NCBI GenBank assembly: GCA_014526335.1
Contig: JACTAT010000037.1
Coordinates: 14,420,105-14,484,104, forward strand
Length of the DNA stretch: 64,000 nt
DNA from: Chrysaora quinquecirrha
Taxonomy: Eukaryota; Cnidaria; Scyphozoa; Semaeostomeae; Pelagiidae
Direction of reading: 5' to 3'
Shown here: positions 32,801 through 43,000 of the stretch, piece after piece
Numbering within the stretch: position 1 is the stretch's first letter
Layout: each line of letters starts with the position of its first letter
Notes under the pieces: generated by a model
Database searches by the model: none
What the model was told of the DNA's origin: nothing
What the model saw: only the letters and a program-made list of their open reading frames with translations
Position numbers and translations under genes: made by a program

Positions 32801-34284
32801 ACTGAAATGAAATCAGCCCAAATACAACACAGTTCAAAGCATTGGTCAAGACATGGTTTTTTTGATAACAAATGCGCATGCTCATTCGGCAATATGCAGT
32901 AGAATACCTAACTTAATGCAATCTCTGAAATTTGCTCTATGTTAGTTGAAATTAGTGATTTGACACTACTGTAAAAACTAACATTAAAGAATTTCACAAT
33001 ACAAATACAATGCAATCATCTACACGTATTCCACCCTTGGATAACTGAAAGCATAATAAAAATGTAAATCAATTTAATTTTCAATGATTCATTCTCACCA
33101 AGCATTTTGATGGCCGTTTAAAGGTCAAGCAACCAATAACACCGTTTCCAATGAACTGAAAAATAAAGAATTATGTTACAAAATTGCAAAATTGAAGTTA
33201 CCTGTTTTGGAGACTGTCATGCATATTGCATTGACTTGTATTGCAACTGCATTGAAAATACTTATCAAATGGGCTATGGCAGAAATGAACACATAACCGA
33301 TGTCCTTAAATTGAAGTCAAAGAATTTAGTTAATTTGAATGGAGAAAGACACAAAATGAAAAGTGAGAAAAATGAAAATTGCTGCCTTAGGCATTGCTGC
33401 AGTTGATACATTCAGGTGATTCTGCATAAAAGTTTTTACCTAGATTGATTTTGTGTTTTAGTGTTGATACCAATCTAGCTGCACTTTCCTTATTGGCGCA
33501 TTTCGATCCGCATCTGGACATAAAACAGTTACTGTCTGTCTATTACGTCTGTACCATAAGGGTGTCAGAGAAAAACTATACTATGTCCAAAGGAGTTTTT
33601 CTTAAAATTTTGAAGTCTTTTCATTATTGTTTCAGCAAGCAAGTGGATTATGGCAGCATCACTGCTAATGTGGACCTGTGACTTGTGCCCAGACTGATAT
33701 TCTAGAACTAATACCCTGGGAACCCATTTTTCGACCTCGGAAGGGTGGGCAGCTGAGTTGATAGTAGGCTCCTGGAAAGTTGTCCCATCGAGATTCGACC
33801 ACTCGGGAGACGGTCACACCTTACCACCTCATGTACAATAATTTCAGGATTTTAGGTTTAAGGCGCTGCTCTTGAGAGCCTTATCTCCTTATATTCCAGT
33901 ATATCATGTTTATTACAATTATAATTTCTACCATTATAGGCCTTCAGGTATATTTCCTACCAAAACTCCACACCCAATGGGAAAGGCAATGTAGGGTGCC
34001 CAGAATGTCCAGTAGTCTGGCAGTGCAAATATATCAACAATTCCAATGCCAAGTTGGGATATGCCAATGAAGATCTTGAAGAATGAAACGGCGACTATTA
34101 ATTTCGGTCGGTAGCTTATCGGGAACGTTGAATTTGTGTTTGGTGTCTCGTTGAAGATGGTCACTCCAGGCATCGACACTTGAGGCTGAGGAAGTTGAGG
34201 TTGGCTTTGAGCTGGATTGCCATTCTGATAGTTCATATTCGACATCATAGCAGGTGCAGGTTGATGACCCTGATGCCTATTCAT
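29868..34284 (-). CDS. MS4A/CD20-like four-transmembrane protein, 4 exons
   Basis: Exons: 34284-33961, 33155-33099, 31950-31645, 30224-29868. All introns are phase 0 with GT donors (GTAGGA, GTGAGA, GTATGT) and AG acceptors (TTTATTTTTCAG, TTTCTTTCTTATAG, TTCAATCAG). Predicted 347 residues: a Gln/Pro/Asn-rich N-terminus, TM1 (KLIVAVSFFKIFIGISQLGI), TM2 split by intron 1 (AFPIGCGVL then FIGNGVIGCLTF), KRPSKCL, TM3 (SFLCLSIASLVLSPSMLVF), TM4 (IFLIVLICFELSLSIAAVVY), a Cys-rich stretch (CKVKDCCTCVGCCECD) and a Gln/Asn-rich tail. The G.I.G....K.(S/T)KCL signature after TM2 is typical of the MS4A family, whose members modulate membrane signalling and calcium entry. Cys-rich stretch may be palmitoylated (inference). 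Introns hold two LINE fragments. Confidence 0.75.
30600..31160 (+). mobile_element. RTE-like LINE 3' end with (GAT)n tail
   Basis: Degraded plus-strand C-terminal reverse-transcriptase sequence: RPALTYVVETW, then EGRSVKGCTRKRLSDV and DEKGLRPEDGQNKMQWR, matching the VEGRRSRGRPKRRW..DLREKGL..EDVQDR..WRR ending of RTE-type LINEs. It passes directly into a (GAT)n run at 31069-31155. RTE elements commonly end in short microsatellite tails, so the tract is likely part of the element. Located in the last intron of the MS4A-like gene, antisense. Confidence 0.75.
31277..31475. repeat. Dispersed repeat (CCAGATTGATATTCTAGA), copy 1
   Basis: Shares order and spacing of motifs (GCAGC..TGATATTCTAGA..TGAGTTGA..AGGTTT/AGGCTC..GAGAGG/GGAGAC) with 33660-33835; a shorter related piece lies near 42745-42785. 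Probably an old SINE-like or other dispersed repeat. Confidence 0.45.
32615..32910 (+). mobile_element. Jockey/CR1-type LINE 3' fragment
   Basis: Reads KVKTTNYGIKSLRFQGPKIW followed by NSLPTEMKSA, the familiar C-terminal TYG..SFR..GPRLWNSLP motif of Jockey/CR1-type elements, then a frameshifted ..FKALVKTWF. Degenerate GTCGTAGGG/GTCGTATGG repeats precede it at 32615-32672. It lies in intron 2 of the MS4A-like gene, antisense. Confidence 0.75.
33660..33835. repeat. Dispersed repeat (CCAGACTGATATTCTAGA), copy 2
   Basis: Related in motif order to 31277-31475 and also intronic in the MS4A-like gene. Confidence 0.45.
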
Positions 34285-34498
34285 TTCAATTCAGGATGAT
34301 TTGACTCTAAATAAATCTAAACAAAATTGTGCACGAAAAATTTAAATGAAACTCTGAGGTCTGTCTTCGTAAAAGCTGGAGCGACTGCTGTTGTGACGAA
34401 GAAACCAGGAACTGCTCAACTCGACTCTCGAATTACTTTCTCGAGTTACCGAGGTCGAGTTTGTCTGGCCATGTCGACCTTGAGCCGTTTTGCATATA

Positions 34499-34869
34499 CA
34501 CGTTTTTTTATAAGAAAGTGGTTTATAAGAAAGTAGTGCTCAACATCTTAAAAACTTAAGAAAGTTCAATACTGGATTCTTCAAACTTAAGAAAGTTCTG
34601 TTTCATACTTTCACTCCTAATGTTCTGTGTGTTATTTTTGCTCTTCTGTTCAGTCGCTCAACTTGCTATTAAACGAGTCTAATGATTATTTTCTTTGAAA
34701 AACGTGGTATTTGTGCAATGTATACAGTCCTTAAACTGTGCATTCTTAGAAATACTGTATTCCAAAATTTTTGCTAAGAAAGTCACAAGAAAGTTTTGGT
34801 ACTGAAAACATGTATCTAAGAAAGTTTCAATACTGGCCCAAAAATACTTTCTTATAAAAAGAAAACGTG
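34499..34869. mobile_element. TA-flanked MITE, CACG..ATAAGAAAG family (copy 2)
   Basis: Ends CACGTTTTTTTATAAGAAAG and inverse complement with a few changes, bordered by TA at 34497-34498 and 34870-34871. Internally rich in AAACTTAAGAAAGTT motifs. Lies just upstream of the MS4A-like gene start. Confidence 0.8.
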
Positions 34870-34871
34870 TA

Positions 34872-35337
34872 AGGAGCGCAAAACCGGCCAGAAATATAAC
34901 TTTTGGAGTTTGTCTGACGATAATTTGTGATATTTTTCACGACTTAACGGTTTGATTGCACGACTTTGCATTTCGGTTGCCCGTTTACATCTTTGCCGAC
35001 TGTGAATATTTATGCTTAATGGTTGCAACTTTTGCCGAGAGCAAAGAGTTTTGTGTTTTTGCTGGCCATTTAAACTATTTTAAAAAAATCTTTTGCCATG
35101 GAAGACTATTTTTGCAAACTGCCGAGAAACCTTGCACAACAACTTTGCTGGTTTGAACAGCCAATCACAAGCTACGATTGACTACGGGTTACGGAAGTGT
35201 GATATGTGCTCTTTGGACATGAATTTCATACGCTTATCAAATTTACTGCATTTTCTGATATAAGAAGCAAGTTTATACCAAGTTATCTCTGTCGTCATCC
35301 ATCAGTAAAAAACATTCGAAAACTAAATGCAAAACAT
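34872..35337. other. Unassigned intergenic stretch
   Basis: No gene, RNA or repeat structure recognised. Confidence 0.35.
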
Positions 35338-36437
35338 GGGGGCCCTATCGTCATCGAAGAACGACTTTGATTGATTACAGCTATTTCAGTCAAATGATGA
35401 AAGATGTTTGTCGTTATGCACAACGACGACGATAACGATTATGACGATAATGGTGGTGGATATGATGATGATGGTGACGATGATGCCCACGATGACTGTG
35501 ACACAGGTTGTGGTGGCGGTTATCTTACTCTGTTCCCTGGGTGACACCACTACAGCTGATGACCATGATGGTGATGATAATGGTAATGATCATGATGGTG
35601 ATGATAATGATTATAATGATAATGATGATGCTGATGACAGCCATGGTTGTTGCGGTTGTTGTTACAACCACCTCTACAACCGCCACCACAACCACCCGTA
35701 CCACCACCACCACAACCACCCTACCACCACCACCACCGCCAGAACCAGCGTCATCATCATTATCTTCCTCTTCTTCTTTTTCTTCTACTTCGTCATAGCA
35801 TCATTATCTTCTCCATCATCACCGTCATCATCATCAACGGTGTGGCAAGGTCGGTTGGAATGGGATCACCACGACCAACACGAGCACCACCACGACCATC
35901 ATTAATATCACGATCAGTGTCATCATATATCTTTTCATCATCATCATCATCGTCGTCGTCATCAGCATCATCATCATTATCATCATCATCACCATCATCA
36001 TCATCAACGGTGTGGCAAGGTCGGTTGGAATGGGATCACCACGACCAACACGAGCACCACCACGACCATCATTAATATCACGATCAGTGCCATCATATAT
36101 CTTCTTCATCATCATCATCATCATCGTCGTCATCAGCATCATCATCATAATCATTATCATCATCATGATAATCGTCACCATTGACATTGTAATCGTCATG
36201 ATCATCGTTGGACACAATGATTTTACTTTCAAAGAAATTCGAACATAATTGAGGCGGGGTTGAGTAGGGGAACTGGATCATCACAACGTCAATCACCACC
36301 AGGACCGTCATCATCATCATCATCGTAATCATCATCAACGGTGTGGCAAGTTCGGTTTGAATGGGATCACCACGACCACGACCAACATCAGCATCGTCAC
36401 GACCATCACTAACATCACGACCAGCGTCATCATCTTT

Positions 36438-36481
<44 letters not shown>

Positions 36482-36530
36482 ATTCGTCGTCAACATCATT
36501 CGAAAACTCAAAGGTGTTTATTCTACCCAA
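35338..36530. repeat. Dispersed repeat with large CAT/GAT microsatellite block
   Basis: The leader (GGGGCCCTATCG..ATTTCAGTCAAATGATGAAAG..TATGCACAACGACGA) matches 24985-25085. It is followed by about 1 kb of CAT/GAT/CAC trinucleotides and about three copies of a ~177-bp segment starting AACGGTGTGGCAAGGTCGG (about 35835, 36006, 36338). His-, Asp- and Met-rich open frames of 60-165 codons in several frames are repeat by-products. Confidence 0.75.
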
Positions 36531-37015
36531 CAGCCCAAGGTCCTATGATTGCGGTATGTGGTCTAGTGGGAATAGCTACTGAAACAACGTATGTAAAACT
36601 GTCAAAAATATTTCTTTTTCTCGCCATAAACCTCCAAAGACATCACAAGCATCCCACAAGGATACATTTGGGTTTCGCTTGCATGTTTTTCGTTTTGGTA
36701 ACCGTGCCACTGAACAGACCTTTTACACATCTAAGAATATAAGCCATCATTGCATGTTCTTGTGGTATCTCTCATCCCTTTATACTATGTTGAAGATTTT
36801 CCTCTTCGCTGTTAAGCAGCAAATGTGTTAAGATAATACCCCATATTAAACATTCAAACACTTAAACATTCAAGCAGCTGAAATGTCTAATTCCCTTAAA
36901 CATCTGCAAGCCAAATTTATGTGTTTGAAAACCAACATTTTCAAATTGGAGATTAGAGAAATTAACGAACAAACAAAACGCTGTCGAAAATTGTAACAGC
37001 AAGTGAATAAGGACT
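36531..37015. other. Upstream region of the plus-strand multi-exon gene
   Basis: Spacer between microsatellite block and the first recognised coding exon. No promoter motif could be assigned with confidence. Confidence 0.3.
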
Positions 37016-40000
37016 ATGACATTACCCAGTGAGAGACTAAAGGACTGGGTTATATTACCAAGCATTGTGAAATTGAATGAAAATTCAGAGGCACCTAGAA
37101 TGAATCCAAGTGATGGAAAATATTCTAGCAAGCTTGAGCTGCCTGATTTAAATACTAGAAATTGGAAGAGTAAGTTAATGGAATACTCCTACTTTTGTGT
37201 TATTGTAGTGTTATCATGGCTTCCCTTGTTAATGCTTGCTATTTCTACTCATGTCTTTGAAGCTGGCCTCTGTAAAACCATGTAGCAAGCAAATGCAAGA
37301 CTATTTCATGAGTGGTTGCATTTACGTTACATAATGCAAGTTTAGATTTGGCTATAAATCTCTCCAGTTTGAATAAAGACAGTGCACAGACCCTTATTAT
37401 GGGTTATAATAAGCGGAATATGAGAGTAATAAAGCTTTCTAGGCCATTTTATTGCTTAAAATTGCACTACGAACATCTTCGAAGCAATGATAACGCTATT
37501 CGAACTCAAATTAAGTGAGACATATAGCTTAACAATGATGAACGTCTTTAAAGTGATGTTCAAGGAATGATGTAGACCAGTTGAGAGCGAGATGCTCAAA
37601 TGTATTCAACATTTCACTGATCATTTCGCTACATCACTGAAACACATATTGAAGAAAGGAAATAATGAGCTCATAGTGATACATCAAACATTCATTTCTA
37701 GCCACTTGCTTCTAATTTCGCTCAACAACACTGGAAATCACTAAACAAGGTGTTCGAAATCTTCAAATGCTCTCAAATTTTCACAAAACAATGATGTTGA
37801 GTTTTGCTAGTAAAATGTTCAGAGAGCTGAGAGTCTGCGAACAGGGCTTAGGCCCTGGGCAAACGATCAAACAATGTTGGTCCGACATTTCAAATTTGCT
37901 TTACAACAAATCTTTGACCATTTTGCCGTCCAACATCGATGTTATTACTAATGCACAAGCACGAACGCGCCTCGTTGCTAAGAAGTGTTGCTAAGTGGTG
38001 AAATGTTCCAAGCTGTTGCAGTTTGTTAAAAACAAAAGCAATGTTTCGCAAGCAATGTTGGAAAGGTGGCCAAACGACCAAACATTGCTTGACAAGCAAA
38101 AATAAACAAAATTTGTGGCATGATGTTTTTTTGAAAAAGTTAAAAAAATTGTTTGCTTGACGCACGCAAAAAATGTTGGAGGAGCAATGTTTTTGGACGT
38201 GACTCCAAACGGTCAAACATTTTGCTTAACAAGCAAATTTCAAATGTTGGATCAACAATGTTTGATCGTTTGGCCACGACCTTAGACCTTTGTGTTTTCA
38301 AAAACTGGTTGACAGACGTTCAGCCCGTTGTCATAGGAAAACATTGTTTAAAATTTTTTGTTTCTAACGATTTTACTCATACGGTTGTTATTAATAAATT
38401 TCTTTAGACCTTGTTCTCGTATGTCACCAAGTATCAGCGACCATCGCAGACAAGACAATTACAGATGTATCTACGATGAGCGGTCTTTTCTACTGCTCAT
38501 CGGGGACCATCACGGAAACAAACTTTTTTGTTTCTGGTGTTCGTTCTCGAAGTTCCCAATCAACAACAAAAAAAGATCACTGAACCAATACATGTCTGCG
38601 AGGACGATCAAGTCTGCAATTGTCACCGATGCTTTGAAACAGGTTTTACCAGCTTTGATACAATACTCTTAGGTGCCTAATTGCTGAGGGGGGTTTGAAT
38701 AGGCGGGGGGTTGCAACTGCAGCCAGGACGATCAAGTCTCTCTACGAGGATGATCAAGTCTGCGATGGTCACCGATGCTTTGAAACAGGTTTTACCAGCT
38801 TTGATACAGCACTCTTAGGTGCCTAATTGCTGAGGGGGGTTGGAATAGGCGGGGGGTTGGAACTCCAGCCAGGACGATCAAGTCTCTCTACGAGGACGAT
38901 CAAGTCTGCGATGGTCACCGATGCTTTGAAATAGGTTTTACCAGCTTTGATACAATACTCTTAGGTGCCTAATTGCTGAGGGGGGTTTGAATAGGCGGGG
39001 TGGTTGCAACTCCGGCCAGGACGATCAAGTCTCTCTACGAGGATGATCAAGTCTGCGATGGTCACCGATGCTTTGAAATAGGTTTTACTAGGTTGCTACA
39101 GTACTCTTAGGTGCATAATTGCTGGGGAGGTGGAATATGCGGGGATTGGAACTCCAGCCAGGATCTAATTGACGGAGGGTCGGAATAGGCGGGGGAGTTA
39201 GAATTTGTTTAACAAACTTTGTCAGAAAACTGCAGAGATGCAGTGCGACTGGCCCTACAATACCTATGGGTTAAAGCAATCTATAGTGTTTATCAAAAAA
39301 TAGAATGTGCAAGTGAAATATCATAAAAAGAATGTCTAAGGAGAAATCATCGACACCAAAACTGATGTAAATCATAATAAGCAGGGGTCCTGATAAGAGC
39401 AGGGGCGGGGTTTCAAAAAATAATTAGCTGGGGACGGCAATTAAGCCAGCAAAATTCTCACTATGTGCGGTGGGCTTTAGACACCAAAGAGTATCATTAT
39501 TGTTGCCTTTGTTTCTTTTTTATTCAGATGGACATTGTTTTGAGACCAAAGATACAGCAGGAAAAAGCATCGCTTCTTTGTTTCATCAATCCAAGCAGCA
39601 AAGAAGATGCAATAAATCAAGTCGTAAGGTAAACATTGTTTACAACTATACTCGGAAAAATACGTTCGGAAAAATATTTCCTGCTGGATAACGCGATGGA
39701 TATCATTAATCATGATATTAATATCGATTATTTTTGTCCCAGAATCCCAGAGCATTCGGTTCGAACGTTGACGCTCAATTGTTTCCAGATTCAAGCTATA
39801 TTTTCTACTCAAAAGAGTTGAAACATCTCTGGTGACACTTCTTTGGCGTTTTGTTTTTGTCCTTACAGTCTGAAATATAAACGTCTGAAACAGACCGAAA
39901 CAATTCTCTCAGGATTCATACCCAGATACGATAATACACGTTTTTTTATAAGAAACCTGGCTCGGGGCCTAGTTCTAAAAGTTTCTTAATTTTTGGCCCA

Positions 40001-43000
40001 ATTTTGGTTCTAAAAGTTTCTTAACAGTTTCTTAATTAAATGGAAATAAATTGCTGTAAAAACGGCAAAAAACGTTCTGTGGCATACAGTATTGCTGACA
40101 GGTGCGAGAAATTGCACGGAATTAGCCACAATGGTGTGAGAAATTGCACGGGAACGCTTGAGAACTAATTACTACCTCCACAAATTTGAAATCAGTATGT
40201 CGGAAAACTGACACAAAAATTTCTAAATTTTTTAAATCATTCCTCGTAGTTCTTAAAGTTTTTTAACTTTTTGGGTGTCTAGTTCTAGGTTTCTTATAAA
40301 CCGGTTTCTTATAAAAAAAACGTGTAATGCAGGAATCAGAAAATTAACTGAATTAATATCATATTTGTCATGAATGACGAAAACAATGACATATTTTTCC
40401 ACAAGTGGCATACCATCGAGATTTGGAATTAGACTGTATGATCAGAGAGCCAAGGACGATTTCACTCAGCGAAAGAGCTGAATGAAATCTTCGAGTAACT
40501 CTCCAAGTCATGCAGTCCAAGACTCTCCTCCCGCTTGGCTTTTGTGTTTCGGCTAGGTTGAGCCTTCTTCAGCACCATAACTATTTATATATTCGCCATT
40601 CATAACAAATCTAGAACTCTTTTGCTCAGTGAAATCGTCTTTGGGCCTCTGATCATGTGCAGTTTTGGGTTCAAATCTCATCAACTGTGGTATGCCACTT
40701 GTGGAAAAATATACTGAATTGATATAATAATTTTAACACCAATCAGCTCGCGGAAGACAGTGGGAAAACTAATAGTAATGATAATCAGGCTCAATTAGGG
40801 TGAGATATTAACGAGAGCTTCTTTGATCTTCCAGGCTAGCTTGCTTACTATTGTCCAACTAGGATATCGAAGCTGCTGTTACTTACAATTCAAACTTCTC
40901 TTAAAACAAGGAATGTAGGTTTCTTCTCTGGTTGTTATTTTGAAGCAATATCGAGGCCATTTCTTTCCTTTGCCTTGTTCTCTTTCTTCGACTACTATGG
41001 CTGAATCTACTCCTTCACGGAACACTTCTATAAAATATAGTTGGTGAAGCAATACGTCATTCGCCGTTTTGCAAATATCTTTGAAGAAAGTAGATATGCA
41101 TGAAAACCTGTATTCTGTCTTTCAATTAATTTCAATTTAACTTCATTTCATTGCAGCTACAGGGTCCCCATGGTTCCAAAGAATCTTTAGAGTTTGTGAA
41201 CATTGTCAACAACCCTCCGACTAAACTAAAATTACTGTCTTCAACTGATGTGAGAGTTTCCAACCAGGTATGAAAGAATTTTGCACATACATGTATTTCG
41301 TTCTTAAGAGGCCACAAATTTGCCCAGCACGAAAAGTTTCTTAAACTCCAAAATGTTATTTTCTGAAAAATTCCTAGTTTCATTGCATTTCTAGAGGTCA
41401 TGATTCATCAACATAAACGATGCCTTAAGCCATATCTTTTTGCAATATGTCGGTTTTGGCCATGGGCATTAGAAAATATTTAACTGCAGGAAAATACAGA
41501 TGAGGTATTTCGTAGACTGAAATCTCCTGCCGAGAGTTTTTGCAGAAATACTGCATTGAATGACGTTGCGTAAAAACATCAAATTTGAGGGCAGCAAGGC
41601 AGCAACATGTTGCATCATCTGACGAGGCTATGCAATATTTTTGTTGCACACTAGCACTTCCATCCCAAATCTGGGATTGCCAAACTGACATTTTTTAAGC
41701 TAAAGTTGCTTGATTTTAAAGCTGTAAACTATGGTTTTGATCAGCCCAGCCCATTTATCAAATTTTCAATGCGAAAACATGATTTTAATTAACAATACTA
41801 CACTGTATATTTCTGTTGTTTTCTTCAAATTTTTGCTTCTTTTGACCATCTGGCAACCCTGCCACAAATGCGAACCATGCCACAATCCGCATCAATAAAT
41901 TTTTCTTTACAAGTTGCATTGATTAGACAAAATTTTACATTTAGTGTTCATCTTAACAGGCAAAAAGCAGTGTTTGTGACAGATGGCTTGAACATGTTGA
42001 GAAATCAGTCAAGGTGTTGTCAATATTTTTATTCCTTTTCTTTGCAAGGTCTTATTACATGTAAATACAATATTAGGCCCATTATAATGAGTTTCCTGGT
42101 CAAGTTTTGAGCTTCAGACAGGCAATAGATTTGGTGGTCCAAGGGAAGGTGGTTCAAGGGACTATGTCCACGAGCCCGGAACTATCAAAACGGCTACAAT
42201 AATGTTGATGACTTTATCTTTAAATTCGATCATTAGCTTAAAAGTGGGGGGGGGGGGGTAACAGTTTCCCGGTTCAGAGCCTCTGGTACATAGTACGACA
42301 GGCTAAAAGTCGACCCGGTACAGTACAAACGCGATCCAGAACATGGGACACTTGAAAAATCGATCATAATCAGTCAATCGATCATAAGATGCGCATGCAT
42401 GAAAGCTGGCATACCAGTGCATTGTCACCAATACTGACCGATTCGGTTGCAAAAAAGCCGGCAAACTGATGCATTGATCATAGTTGTCGCCCCCCCCCCA
42501 CCATCAGTTAAAGTCACTCTAATTGTAGAGTATGATTTTCCTGATTCTATGTGCTCTTCTTGTAGCTGCTATTTTAGCACTGTGTGCCATCTTCGTCATG
42601 TTAAAGATTATGTCTTTTGTCTTTAATTTTCTGGTCAAAGACAGACGTATGTTCTAGGCAAAGTTCCATGTACCCTTCTTCAAACATGTAAAAACATGGT
42701 TTGATACAAAATTGACATATAACAAAAACAAACACACAAATGTTGCTAATGGGGCTTGTAGGGCTTTAGCTGCCCAGAGATTGGACCTGCCTCTCAAGTG
42801 GCCCGTTGTGTGGTTTTAATCGTAATTATCCTCCCTAGGGAAAAAGTGGAAGAAAGAACGAAAAAGAAGTTGGCTTACCACATTTCAATTCTGAAGACAA
42901 CGAGTTATTCGTCGAATATGTTGACTTTTCTGATGAAATAGCAAGCTTGGATAGCGTTGAGCTACGTCTTCTAGGAAATAACGAAGGGAATGATGACTAT

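Noticed and set aside
42240..42510. Element between G13 and C-run tracts
   Set aside because: Only homopolymer runs mirror each other; flanks do not match.
42532..42657. Short peptide with one membrane segment (MIFLILCALLVAAILALCAIF) as first exon of the unknown gene
   Set aside because: Its best donor (C|GTATGT) is in the wrong phase for the exon at 42839, while the exon ending at 41267 fits. It may be chance or an independent small gene.
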